In this document: piece after piece, positions 1 through 7,659 of the stretch | How the letters are laid out: each line of letters begins with the position of its first letter | Numbering within the stretch: the stretch's first letter is position 1 | Assembly (NCBI GenBank): GCA_947626125.1 | Contig: CANQRA010000008.1 | Coordinates: 1-37,007, forward strand | Origin: an uncultured Bacilli bacterium | Lineage (GTDB): Bacteria; Bacillota_I; Bacilli_A; RF39; UBA660 | DNA: 37,007 nucleotides | Direction of reading: 5' to 3' | Notes under the pieces: model-generated | Database searches by the model: none | Seen by the model: the letters and a program-made list of their open reading frames with translations, nothing else | What the model was told of the DNA's origin: nothing | Translations under genes and position numbers: made by a program

Positions 1-28
1 AAGATTACAAAATTGCTTATCATTTTGA

Positions 29-73
29 TTATCGGACGGCCTCCCCCCGAATTGCTAATTTTATGCCTTTCAT
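29..73 (-). other. possible 14-codon leader peptide ORF
   Basis: A short reading frame, MKGIKLAIRGEAVR then stop, lies about 25 nt downstream of a good leftward promoter (106-134). A weak GAGAG purine stretch precedes the ATG. The frame covers an unusually GC-rich tract in this AT-rich window (CGGGGGGAGGCCGTCCG on the minus strand) that could form a short TCGG/CCGA hairpin. It may be a leader peptide, the start of a structured 5' leader for a gene beyond the left edge (proS or polC would be usual after rseP), or chance. The start codon context is poor. Confidence 0.25.
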
Positions 74-105
74 AATCTTATTTCTCTCTTTCTATCTTTA
101 TCTAA

Positions 106-134
106 ATTCTACTATTTTTACCTTCCTTAGTCAA
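106..134 (-). promoter_or_regulatory. leftward sigma-A-type promoter
   Basis: On the minus strand TTGACT and TAGAAT are separated by exactly 17 nt. The predicted start is near position 99, so the transcript runs off the left end. No gene for it is visible here. Positions 1-105 hold only its leader. Confidence 0.6.
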
Positions 135-255
135 GGGCTTTATGATTATTTTTAACAAGATGGCATTTTACATTTGTTTACAAAAAAAGTCTTTCCAAAA
201 CTCTAGAAATTTGGGCAAAAAACTACAACTTTTTTCTTTTTTTATTCAAAAACTA

Positions 256-284
256 TTTACAAAAATAATTAATATTGCTTTAAT
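256..284 (+). promoter_or_regulatory. promoter for the small membrane peptide
   Basis: TTTACA and TTTAAT are separated by 17 nt, with a TGC extended -10 element. The predicted start near 291 gives a leader of about 83 nt before the ATG at 374. The leader begins with TAGGAG (291-296), complementary to CTCCTA (517-522) in the 3' part of the same transcript. Confidence 0.55.
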
Positions 285-373
285 AAAGCCTAGGAGGACA
301 AATTTAAGTTGTTGCCTAAAACTTTTTTTGAAGAAACTCAGGTGGGTTTTGGATAGGAAGGTGGTGGGTGCCA

Positions 374-475
374 ATGAATAAGAAGTGTCGTGAAGATATA
401 TTTTTATTTATTGTTTTTATGTTAGTCTTAACTCTGTTAATATTAGTCATAAAAATGGCTAGCCCTTTGAAGTAG
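374..475 (+). CDS. 33-aa hydrophobic peptide, candidate type I toxin
   Basis: The peptide has a charged start (MNKKCRED), one membrane segment of about 18 residues rich in L, I, F and V, and a short tail ending SPLK. An AAGGTGG ribosome site lies about 9 nt before the ATG. It is below the cutoff of the ORF track, and the overlapping 79-aa track ORF (142-381) looks spurious. Size, topology, a long leader and an antisense promoter with a terminator inside the 3' end of the frame match Fst/TxpA/BsrG-type toxins, which insert into the cell's own membrane when the antisense RNA is lost. I do not recognise the sequence itself as a named family. It could be another small membrane protein. Confidence 0.55.
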   Translation: MNKKCREDIFLFIVFMLVLTLLILVIKMASPLK

Positions 476-522
476 CAATGGACTAGCCAGTACACACAGG
501 TAACGCTTAATGCGTTCTCCTA
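447..522 (-). ncRNA. candidate antisense RNA (antitoxin), about 75 nt
   Basis: The minus-strand promoter at 529-557 would start a transcript near 522 that ends at the intrinsic terminator at 451-488. It is fully complementary to the 3' end and 3' UTR of the small peptide gene. It begins with a hairpin (AACGC/GCGTT) and ends in the terminator stem, the usual two-hairpin form of type I antitoxin RNAs. No coding frame is likely; the 74-aa track ORF at 443-667 has no ribosome site. Confidence 0.5.
451..488 (-). terminator. terminator of the antisense RNA
   Basis: Minus-strand stem GGCTAGTCC/GGGCTAGCC is followed by ATTTTT. One position is a G-U wobble in the minus-strand RNA but an A-C mismatch in the plus-strand RNA. 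The T-run is only on the minus side. The signal is therefore for leftward transcription, although it overlaps the peptide's last codons. Confidence 0.7.
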
Positions 523-528
523 TTAATA

Positions 529-557
529 ATTTTAGCATATTAATTTTTATTATACAA
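529..557 (-). promoter_or_regulatory. antisense RNA promoter
   Basis: TTGTAT and TAAAAT are separated by 17 nt, with a TGC extended -10, on the minus strand. Predicted start is about 522. Confidence 0.5.
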
Positions 558-579
558 TTACTTTTTACTATATTTTTTC

Positions 580-756
580 TTACCCCTTTTTTATTTTTAA
601 CATAATGGTTAATAATAAAATGCCAATCGGTAATGTTATACCTAAGGTAAGTTGGGAAGATAAACATGTATCTAGATTAGTAGTAATATCTCCCTTTGAA
701 AAGTCACTAGTTTTTACTTCAAGTACATTACTATTAAAATAATCGAATAATATCAT
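580..756 (-). CDS. possible small tail-anchored protein or remnant downstream of rseP
   Basis: An open frame of up to 62 aa begins inside the rseP 3' end and ends in a convincing membrane helix plus basic tail (LGITLPIGILLLTIML then KIKKG), preceded by a polar, Ser/Thr/Asp-rich stretch. No ribosome site precedes either possible ATG (768 or 756). The layout resembles the C-terminal anchor of a longer surface protein, so it may be a decayed fragment. Nothing else fills the 250 bases left of rseP on this strand except the antisense RNA. Reality is uncertain. Confidence 0.25.
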   Translation of the reverse strand: MILFDYFNSNVLEVKTSDFSKGDITTNLDTCLSSQLTLGITLPIGILLLTIMLKIKKG

Positions 757-1804
757 TAAATGTAACAACTATAATTAAAAGCATTAATAAGATAAAACCA
801 ATGGTATGACAAATACTTTCAAATCTTTGATTAACAGGACTTCCTTTAATTTTTTCAATAATTAAGAATAAAATGTGACCTCCATCGAAAGCTGGGAATG
901 GTAAAATATTTACTAAACCAACATTAATACTTAATAAAGATATTAAAGTAATAACATTATAAATAACATCCGTAAATTTAAAACCAACAACATTACTACC
1001 TACAGCTTCATAAATACCTACAGGGCCAGATAAATTATCTAAGGATAAATGACCCGTTACTAGATTACCTAAGGTAATAAGCATCGTATAAAGTAAATCA
1101 CCAAATCTTAAGAAAGAATTTTTTAAGGCTGGAATAAAGCCTTTTTCTAATTCATTTGTATTAAAGCCATATAGTAAATCATCTGATACACAGTTACCTT
1201 CATCATCTTTAACACAATCTTTTTTTAATTTCAAATCTCTTGTTTTACCATCTTGAGATTTAATAGTAAAAGTGTAAGAACCATCTTTACTTTTAAATGC
1301 TAACCTAGTTTGAATTTGATACATACTATGAACTTTTTTACCATCGATGGCTAGAATTCTATCTCCAACTTCAATACCATTTAAATCAAAAACCGAATTT
1401 TTTTCTACAATGGCTACTTTATTACTTGTCGTTGTACTTCCCCAGATAAGGAAAGAAATAAACAATAATATTAAAGCTAAGATAAAATTATTCATAACTC
1501 CGGCAGCCATGACAATAATTCTTTGCCATATAGGTTTATTACATAAACATTTTTCTTTCGGAATTTCTTTATCATCTTCATATACTTCCCCAGCCATGGC
1601 AACAAAACCACCAATAGGTAAAGCCCTAATATGATAAGTTATTCCTTTTTTACTAACTTTTGTCCATATAATAGGACCCATCCCAATGGAAAATTCATAA
1701 ATATGAACACCAAAAGCTCGAGCCCATAAGAAATGTCCTAACTCATGAACTAAAACAATTATACCTAAAATAAAGATAAATACTAATAAAGTCACTATCC
1801 ACAT
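734..1804 (-). CDS. rseP: RIP zinc metalloprotease RseP/RasP (site-2 protease)
   Basis: This is an integral membrane zinc protease that cleaves substrates within the membrane (anti-sigma factors, signal peptide remnants). The zinc motif HELGH is at residues 20-24 in the first helix. A PDZ-like region follows at about 115-200, and the second conserved segment NILPFPAFDGGH is near 300. The last helices are at the C-terminus. At 356 aa it is a little shorter than B. subtilis RasP (about 420 aa) because of a single compact PDZ. It lies 15 nt after cdsA, the usual cdsA-rseP pairing in Firmicutes, and is probably the last gene of the glyRS-sepF-divIVA-cdsA-rseP unit. Confidence 0.95.
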   Translation of the reverse strand: MWIVTLLVFIFILGIIVLVHELGHFLWARAFGVHIYEFSIGMGPIIWTKVSKKGITYHIRALPIGGFVAMAGEVYEDDKEIPKEKCLCNKPIWQRIIVMAAGVMNNFILALILLFISFLIWGSTTTSNKVAIVEKNSVFDLNGIEVGDRILAIDGKKVHSMYQIQTRLAFKSKDGSYTFTIKSQDGKTRDLKLKKDCVKDDEGNCVSDDLLYGFNTNELEKGFIPALKNSFLRFGDLLYTMLITLGNLVTGHLSLDNLSGPVGIYEAVGSNVVGFKFTDVIYNVITLISLLSINVGLVNILPFPAFDGGHILFLIIEKIKGSPVNQRFESICHTIGFILLMLLIIVVTFNDIIRLF

Positions 1805-1819
1805 AGTTGCTCTCTCTTT

Positions 1820-2596
1820 CTATACTGTCCAAAGTAATATCATATATGCAAACATAATAAAGCTTATACTATCTAAACGGTCTAACACTCCACCATGTCC
1901 GGGCATGATATTGGAAAAATCTTTAATGCCATTTTCTCTTTTAATTTTACTATAAAATAAATCCCCAGCTTGACCAACTAAAGATAAAAGCAAGGTTGTT
2001 ATTAATATTCTAAAACTAAAAGGACCTATTAAATTAACATAAACAATCATGGCAATAATAGTACCCCCGATTAAACCAGCACCAAATCCTTCCCATGATT
2101 TATTAGGACTAATTTTAGTCATTTTATGTTTGCCTATTAAACACCCTATGGCATAAGCAAAGGTATCCGTAGCAATCGATATACTAAGTAAATAAACTAA
2201 AACATGAACATTAACACTTCTTATGATAATAAATAAATTAAATAACATGCCAATTAAATAAATACAGGCAAGTAAATATAAGGCATCATGAGTAGAATAT
2301 TTATCATTTTCATAAAATACCGTTGGTAATAATACTAAAACTAAAGGTATAAGAATTAAACGATAAGTAAGCAATATACTATTATAATTACCTATAATCA
2401 TAAATAACAAGGAAACAAGTCCCAAAATAACCACGACTAAAGGAAATTTTTTATGGGATTTTTGTAAATCAAGTATTTCTTTATAAGCTAAAACACCTAA
2501 AATACTACAAGCAATAGCAAAAGGAATACCACCAATCATAATTAAAGGAATAAGTATTGCTAAGGCTACAATAGCACTAATAATTCTTACTTTCAT
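1820..2596 (-). CDS. cdsA: phosphatidate cytidylyltransferase
   Basis: The enzyme makes CDP-diacylglycerol from phosphatidic acid and CTP, the branch point to phosphatidylglycerol and cardiolipin. The 258-aa protein is almost wholly membrane helices. The family signature is complete: KISPNKSWEGFGAG near the middle and GDLFYSKIKRENGIKDFS followed by PGHGGVLDRLDS near the C-terminus. GGAGGT lies 7 nt before the ATG. Its product feeds enzymes such as the CDP-alcohol phosphatidyltransferase encoded at 20079. An undecaprenyl diphosphate synthase gene, often just upstream of cdsA, is absent; divIVA takes that place. Confidence 0.95.
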   Translation of the reverse strand: MKVRIISAIVALAILIPLIMIGGIPFAIACSILGVLAYKEILDLQKSHKKFPLVVVILGLVSLLFMIIGNYNSILLTYRLILIPLVLVLLPTVFYENDKYSTHDALYLLACIYLIGMLFNLFIIIRSVNVHVLVYLLSISIATDTFAYAIGCLIGKHKMTKISPNKSWEGFGAGLIGGTIIAMIVYVNLIGPFSFRILITTLLLSLVGQAGDLFYSKIKRENGIKDFSNIMPGHGGVLDRLDSISFIMFAYMILLWTV

Positions 2597-2624
2597 AGAT
2601 TACCTCCATACATTATATTACTAA

Positions 2625-3077
2625 TTAATTATCAAATTTACTAAAATCTTCTAAAGTATCAAGATTTAAAGTTTCCACCGTTTCTAACTCGGTTTCTAAA
2701 TAATCTTTATATTTCCTTTTATAAGTAGAAACTCTTCTTTTTAAACTTTGAGCCATCTTTTCTAATTCTTCACTTTTTATTAGGGCATTATTAATAATTC
2801 TAGAAGCATTTTTCTTAGCATCTTCGACAATGACTTTAGCTTCCGTTATAGCACTCTTCTTAATATTATGCGTACTTTCTTCCGCAATTAAAATAGCTCT
2901 ATTTAGAGTATTTTCAATTGTCTTATAATGTTCTAATTCTTGCTTTAATTTTTCAATTTCCGCATCTCGTGCTTTTAAATTGTTCAGCATACTTTCATAT
3001 TCATTTGTGACATTTTGCACAAATGAATTAACTTCATTTTTATTATATCCTGGTATGCTTGTATTAAATTTTCTCAT
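2625..3077 (-). CDS. divIVA: DivIVA-domain cell division protein
   Basis: DivIVA-family proteins bind negatively curved membrane at poles and septa and recruit partners. The N-terminus (MRKFNTSIPGYNKNEVNSF) carries the lipid-binding pattern with the conserved GY.K.EV core. It is followed by coiled coil from about residue 25 to 120 rich in K/E, then an acidic tail. At 150 aa it is a short form. It sits between sepF and cdsA. In many Firmicutes divIVA is next to sepF in the division cluster, which supports the call. The ribosome site (GGGG then GTGATGCA) is weak, so translation may be coupled to sepF. Confidence 0.88.
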   Translation of the reverse strand: MRKFNTSIPGYNKNEVNSFVQNVTNEYESMLNNLKARDAEIEKLKQELEHYKTIENTLNRAILIAEESTHNIKKSAITEAKVIVEDAKKNASRIINNALIKSEELEKMAQSLKRRVSTYKRKYKDYLETELETVETLNLDTLEDFSKFDN

Positions 3078-3104
3078 ATTGCATCACAGCCCCAACTTAA
3101 AATA

Positions 3105-3515
3105 TTACCACTCTAACTCGTCGTCTCTATCCGTCTTTCCTTTATCATTATCTTCTGTTATTTGTCCTTGAACATTAACATTATTAGGTGTACATAAATA
3201 AATACCAACACCTATTTTTTGCATATTGCCCCCAATGGCATAGATACACCCACTTAAAAAATCAATAATTCTTTTTGCTTGAGGACTTGTAACTCTTTTT
3301 AAATTAACTACCACACTATTGCGACTTTTTAAATGGTCCGCGATAGCTTGCGCCTCAGATACACTTCTTGGCTCTAACAAAACCATTTTATTTCCAGCAG
3401 AAGTAGCATCTTTATAAGCATCTTGAGTTGATACTTTATAATATTCATCTTCTGTTTCATTAACTTCTAATTCATCATCACTTTTAAATAATTCTTTTAA
3501 TTTACTTAAAGCCAT
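3105..3515 (-). CDS. sepF: cell division protein SepF
   Basis: SepF anchors FtsZ polymers to the membrane and bundles them into rings. The N-terminus [10 protein letters not shown] is a short amphipathic helix for membrane binding, followed by an acidic linker to about residue 35. The conserved globular domain has the typical pattern [20 protein letters not shown] and VVNLKRV, then RIIDFLSG and YAIGG near residues 85-97. The acidic tail is [15 protein letters not shown]. Length (136 aa) is typical. GGGAGG precedes the ATG. The neighbour divIVA is also a division gene, and ftsZ is not in the window. Confidence 0.93.
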   Translation of the reverse strand: MALSKLKELFKSDDELEVNETEDEYYKVSTQDAYKDATSAGNKMVLLEPRSVSEAQAIADHLKSRNSVVVNLKRVTSPQAKRIIDFLSGCIYAIGGNMQKIGVGIYLCTPNNVNVQGQITEDNDKGKTDRDDELEW

Positions 3516-3565
3516 ATTTATCCTCCCTATTTTTACTCTTTAATTTTATCAAACAAATAAAGTTT

Positions 3566-4942
3566 TTACAAGACTATTTTACTTTCAATATAATCTTTTA
3601 CTTCGCTAATTTTTAAGGTAATTTGCTCCATGGAATCGCGAAGACGAAGGGTTACCGTATCATTGTTGATTGTTTCATCATCAACAGTTATAACAAATGG
3701 CGTTCCCACGGCATCACTTCGACGATATCTTTTCCCAATACTTCCCGCATCATCATATGAACAAGGGAAATATTTACATAATTTGGCATATATATCACTG
3801 GCTTTTTCACTATGGAATTTCTTAACTAATGGTAAAATAGTAACTTTTATTGGAGCAAGCGCTGGATGAAGTTTTAAAACTATTCTCTCTTCATTATTTA
3901 CTTCTTCTTTGGCATAAGCATCACACAAAATAGTAAGTAATAAACGGTCGACACCTAAAGATGGTTCAATAACATAAGGCAAGTATTTTTCATTAGTCTC
4001 CGGGTCTAAATATCTTAAATCTTCACCGGAATGTTCCATATGCACAGATAAATCATAATTAGTCCGGTCAGCAATGCCCCAAAGTTCACCCCAACCAAAA
4101 GGAAATTTATATTCTATATCAGTTGTAGCTTTACTATAAAAAGATAGTTCTTCTTTTTCATGGTCACGGTACCTTAAATTTTCACTCTTAATGCCAATTA
4201 ATTTAAGGAAATCAATGCAATAATTTTTCCAAAAACCAAACCACTCTAAATCCGTATCAGGTTTACAGAAAAACTCTAATTCCATTTGTTCAAATTCCCG
4301 CGTTCTAAAAATAAAATTACCAGGAGTTATTTCGTTTCGAAAACTTTTACCATATTGACCAATCCCAAAAGGAATTTTAGCTCGCATACTTCTTTCCACA
4401 TTTTTAAAATTAACAAATATTCCTTGAGCGGTTTCTCCTCTTAAATAAATTTTATTCTTAGCATCTTCCGTAACCCCTTGACTAGTTTCAAATAATAAAT
4501 TAAATTTCCGAATATCCGTAAATTCAGTACTACCACATTTAGGACAAGCAATATTATTATCTTTAATATATTTAATTAATTCTTCTTCACTAAAACCATC
4601 GCCCGTAATTTGCCCTTTAGTAGCATCTTCAATTAATTTATCAGCCCGATAACGACTCTTACATTTTTTGCAATCAATTAAAGGGTCCGCAAAAGAAGCA
4701 ACATGACCAGATGCTACCCATACTTTAGGATTCATTAAAATTGCCGAATCAAGCCCATAATTATATGGTAATTCTTGAATAAATTTTTTCCACCATATAT
4801 TTTTAATATTTTGTTTAAGTAATACCCCTAATGGGCCATAATCCCAAGCATTAGCTAAACCTCCATAAATTTCGCTTCCTTGGTATATGTAACCATAATT
4901 TTTAGCATAATTAGTAAGCTCTTCCATTGTTAAATTTTCCAT
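3566..4942 (-). CDS. glyQS: glycine--tRNA ligase, single-chain type
   Basis: Class II synthetase that charges tRNA-Gly. The 458-aa protein is the alpha2 (eukaryote/archaeal-like) GlyRS, not the two-subunit GlyQ+GlyS. It shows the N-terminal [14 protein letters not shown] segment, an insertion with two Cys pairs (CKKCKSRY and CPKCGSTEF), motif 2 ([14 protein letters not shown]), motif 3 ([11 protein letters not shown]), and the anticodon-binding domain from about residue 360. GGGAG precedes the ATG. No T-box or promoter is visible; the Bro-N gene ends only 18 nt upstream, so glyRS is probably read through from it or from further upstream. In Bacillus the glycyl-tRNA synthetase genes directly follow recO; here 6.3 kb separates them. 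Confidence 0.96.
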   Translation of the reverse strand: MENLTMEELTNYAKNYGYIYQGSEIYGGLANAWDYGPLGVLLKQNIKNIWWKKFIQELPYNYGLDSAILMNPKVWVASGHVASFADPLIDCKKCKSRYRADKLIEDATKGQITGDGFSEEELIKYIKDNNIACPKCGSTEFTDIRKFNLLFETSQGVTEDAKNKIYLRGETAQGIFVNFKNVERSMRAKIPFGIGQYGKSFRNEITPGNFIFRTREFEQMELEFFCKPDTDLEWFGFWKNYCIDFLKLIGIKSENLRYRDHEKEELSFYSKATTDIEYKFPFGWGELWGIADRTNYDLSVHMEHSGEDLRYLDPETNEKYLPYVIEPSLGVDRLLLTILCDAYAKEEVNNEERIVLKLHPALAPIKVTILPLVKKFHSEKASDIYAKLCKYFPCSYDDAGSIGKRYRRSDAVGTPFVITVDDETINNDTVTLRLRDSMEQITLKISEVKDYIESKIVL

Positions 4943-4960
4943 TAATTTTCTCCCATCATC

Positions 4961-5764
4961 TTATTTATTTTCAATTTGCTTATTATCATCAACATATTTA
5001 TAATTTAAAGCATTATTACTGGAAACTGCCAATGTTTTTGTTTCTTTTTCATATAAATCTCGAGCACCTTTGGCAACTTTTCCTCCCCGTGCAGCTATTT
5101 CCCCAATGTCAGTCAAAGCTATTTCTATGTCGGTCATATTATCTCTTAAAGATTCTTTTCTCAACCCTTTATAAGCTTTATATTCACTAGCTTTCATTCC
5201 TGACCAGTTGCGATATATCTCATTTGTTAAAAGAGCAAATTCGATAGGTTTGTTAATGCCACCATCTTTCCAAGTATCGGTTAACTTAAAACGGTCGACA
5301 ATGCCAATTAATCTTTTCTTAATCCATTCATCACTATAGCCTTTATTGCGATAATAATTAACTGCCCTATTAACAGCTTTTTCAGGGTCAAATACTTCAT
5401 CAACTCTCTCTTTACCTAAACTGGCAAGCCAAAGTTTAAATGGCTCTGCTTTAGGGCTTGGAACCGACTCAATAAGGCGAAATATTCCCTCGGTATCTAA
5501 GGTATCGGTTAAATAACTTTTACCATCTTTTTTAGATTGCATTTTCAGTTGGTTAGTTTTACTAACCAACTCACTGCCCTCATCATTTAATTTGCCTTTT
5601 AACCATTTCCAATAATTTCTTGCTTTGTCATAATCATTGTTAGTTAAAGCACTTATAACATCAACTACACTAAAAAAATATTCCTCTGCTTCAGCATTCC
5701 AAATGCTTCTAATTTCTACTCCTTCGAATAAATTTGATATTGTTTGTAATTTGTTTTGAATCAT
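4961..5764 (-). CDS. Bro-N domain protein (BRO / phage antirepressor-like family)
   Basis: The 267-aa protein begins with a Bro-N-like DNA-binding domain (about residues 10-115): WNAEAEEYFFSVVDVISAL, then WKWLKGKL and LTDTLDTEGIFRLIESVPSP. These follow the BRO/antirepressor pattern. The C-terminal half (about 120-235) contains WIKKRLIGIVDRFKLTDTWK and ALLTNEIYRNWSGMKASEYK, as in chromosomal Bro-N proteins of gut bacteria. Such proteins are typical of phages and mobile elements, but a chromosomal regulatory role is possible. GGAGGTAGAGG precedes the ATG. It lies directly upstream of glyRS on the same strand, with no terminator between. Target and function are unknown. Confidence 0.8.
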   Translation of the reverse strand: MIQNKLQTISNLFEGVEIRSIWNAEAEEYFFSVVDVISALTNNDYDKARNYWKWLKGKLNDEGSELVSKTNQLKMQSKKDGKSYLTDTLDTEGIFRLIESVPSPKAEPFKLWLASLGKERVDEVFDPEKAVNRAVNYYRNKGYSDEWIKKRLIGIVDRFKLTDTWKDGGINKPIEFALLTNEIYRNWSGMKASEYKAYKGLRKESLRDNMTDIEIALTDIGEIAARGGKVAKGARDLYEKETKTLAVSSNNALNYKYVDDNKQIENK

Positions 5765-5805
5765 CCTCTACCTCCATTAAAATTATATCATGCATACAAT
5801 AATTA

Positions 5806-6657
5806 TTAAACTATTTTTCTGTGCAAAAGCATACTTTTTTCTTTTAAATTGTCCATCATCGTTATTAAAGAAATAACCCCAACATCACTTATTAGATATG
5901 CCTCATCAAAAAGTACTTGTCTTTCCAATTCTTCATCACTTAATCCCGCGATAGTATCTAAGCATTCATTTAAAAAATCTAAATAATATATAGGAATATT
6001 TAAGGATGCTTTATATAAATTTAATAAAGTAGTTATAGGCTTGTTACTAGATATTTTATAATGCTCACGTAAACTTTTTATTTCTATACCTTCTTCTGTT
6101 TTTTCAATATCATCACTAAATAACAAATATCCTTTGGCTAGAAATTGTTTTTGTAATAAATATAAAATTTGTTCTAATTTCTTTATACTAAAATGATTAT
6201 TTAACTTGGCTAGAACATATTTAGCTACTTCTAAAGCTTTAATACTATTTTTCATTTCCACTAAAGTTTCACTCATCAAATAAGTTTTTATTCCTTCACT
6301 ACTTTTATGTATTTCTTCTCTTATCTTTTCTTCATCATAACTATCTAATAAATTTAAAGCATTAAAGATAATACTTATAACATCTTTATCTAAATAAGGA
6401 AAATTATTAGTTAATTCTTTTTTCGTAGTTTTACTTGATAATGAATTAAAATATTGCATTACTTTTCCTTTTTCTTCATCTTTATATTCACTAATAATTT
6501 TTATCATTTCTAATAAACCTAAAGTAATAGTACTACTTTTACTTACTAAAAAATCATGACAAAAAACATTAGTATAATGAAGTCTTTTATCATTTTCCAC
6601 TAATTCCCCTATATTTTTAATATCTTCCATTGTAAAAAACATAAACCAATTTATCAT
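5806..6657 (-). CDS. GepA/Panacea (DUF4065)-like protein, tentative
   Basis: The 283-aa protein is helical, with no signal peptide or membrane segment. Residues 1-135 are not recognised. From about residue 145 the pattern VAKYVLAKLNNHFSIKKLEQ, ILYLLQKQFLAKGYLLFSDD, IEK...SLREHYK resembles the DUF4065/GepA (Panacea) fold, where IKLQKLLYFAQ...G.PLF.E.IEAW.YGPV...Y is usual. The normal YGPV stretch is replaced by EGIEIKS, so this is divergent at best. Panacea proteins are antitoxin or chaperone modules for many toxins. No obvious toxin is adjacent. The gene has its own AT-rich upstream region with a TATAAT-like element. The start at 6657 is the first of three in-frame ATGs, the only one with a GAGA-type purine run before it. 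Confidence 0.45.
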   Translation of the reverse strand: MINWFMFFTMEDIKNIGELVENDKRLHYTNVFCHDFLVSKSSTITLGLLEMIKIISEYKDEEKGKVMQYFNSLSSKTTKKELTNNFPYLDKDVISIIFNALNLLDSYDEEKIREEIHKSSEGIKTYLMSETLVEMKNSIKALEVAKYVLAKLNNHFSIKKLEQILYLLQKQFLAKGYLLFSDDIEKTEEGIEIKSLREHYKISSNKPITTLLNLYKASLNIPIYYLDFLNECLDTIAGLSDEELERQVLFDEAYLISDVGVISLITMMDNLKEKSMLLHRKIV

Positions 6658-6727
6658 CTATTCTCTTATAATAATCCTTTCTATTAAATTATATATTATT
6701 TATAAAACATAATATTAAAAATAAATG

Positions 6728-6997
6728 CTATTTTTTATTTGTAGCATTTAGTAAACTTTGTAAATTATTTTCATATTCTTCAAATAATTTTTCATCATCA
6801 GCATTAAGCAATATAACATTTGCCGACAACAAATTATCTAGTAAATTTCGCCACCCTGGAAAATTATCATTTCTTAAACCAATACATAAATGATAATACT
6901 CGGTAAATTCATGAAATGTAATTTTATTAATTTGGATATGTCTAGTAATCTTATTAATTAATTCATACATTTCTTCTTGTTCATCATTATTATTCAT
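6728..6997 (-). CDS. small acidic hypothetical protein
   Basis: An 89-aa soluble protein rich in N, E, D and L, predicted helical, with a central tryptophan pair region (FPGWRNLLDNLLSA). I do not recognise the family. A GAGGA ribosome site precedes the ATG, which lies 12 nt after tdk, so it is probably co-transcribed with tdk. No catalytic motif is seen. Confidence 0.6.
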   Translation of the reverse strand: MNNNDEQEEMYELINKITRHIQINKITFHEFTEYYHLCIGLRNDNFPGWRNLLDNLLSANVILLNADDEKLFEEYENNLQSLLNATNKK

Positions 6998-7009
6998 ACA
7001 GTCCTCATT

Positions 7010-7651
7010 CTATTTTACTTTATCTACTAATTCTGTTAAATCTTTAGCTTCTTCACTTTTAATTTTCACATATTTTAAATAACAATCTGAGCATAAAGGA
7101 ACGTATTCATATTCATTTTTCGTTCCATCGTCAATAACTATGGTTGGCCCTACATCTGTAAACCTACCACTTTCTTTCCGAGCATTAAAAATAGCTTTTT
7201 TACCACAAGCACAAACAGAACTGCTCCCTATTTCTTCCACAAAATCAGCCGAAGCAAATAATTGAGCAATCCCATCACTAAATATTTCTCCATGAAAATT
7301 ACTTCTTAACCCATAACAAATAATAGGTATATTTATTAAATGAGCAATCATCCATAATTCTTTAACTTGTTTCTTATTTAATAATTCAACTTCATCAACT
7401 AATATAATTTTAGCCGTATAGTATATTTTATAATATTCTTCTGTTAATAAAGACGCATTTTCTTTAAGTACAATATCTGCTTTTCTTTTATTATCATTCC
7501 GGAATATAACATTGTCAAACCCTTTTGTATCTTTTTCGGACTTAACTAAAACAACTTTAAAATTGTTTTTCTCATAACTATAAATGGTTTGCATAATATT
7601 TAATGTTTTGCCACCATTCATAGCACTATATTTAAAAATTAAATTAGCCAT
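7010..7651 (-). CDS. tdk: thymidine kinase
   Basis: Phosphorylates thymidine in the dTMP salvage route. The 213-aa protein has the P-loop in the E. coli-type form SAMNGGKT (residues 9-16), the LVDEVELL segment that matches the VDE(C/A)QF magnesium/catalytic region, the substrate lasso CYGLRSNFHGE, and a C-terminal zinc site made of CACGKK and CSDCY. The call is firm even though the usual glutamine after the DE motif is replaced by glutamate. AGGAGGG precedes the ATG. It is followed by the 89-aa gene. Salvage fits with deoD at the other end of the window. Confidence 0.93.
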   Translation of the reverse strand: MANLIFKYSAMNGGKTLNIMQTIYSYEKNNFKVVLVKSEKDTKGFDNVIFRNDNKRKADIVLKENASLLTEEYYKIYYTAKIILVDEVELLNKKQVKELWMIAHLINIPIICYGLRSNFHGEIFSDGIAQLFASADFVEEIGSSSVCACGKKAIFNARKESGRFTDVGPTIVIDDGTKNEYEYVPLCSDCYLKYVKIKSEEAKDLTELVDKVK

Positions 7652-7659
7652 AAACCCTC

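Noticed and set aside
142-381. 79-aa ORF of the track
   Set aside because: No ribosome site, odd composition; it runs over the leader of the small membrane peptide, which has a better start and structure.
443-667. 74-aa minus ORF
   Set aside because: Covers the antisense RNA and its terminator; no ribosome site.
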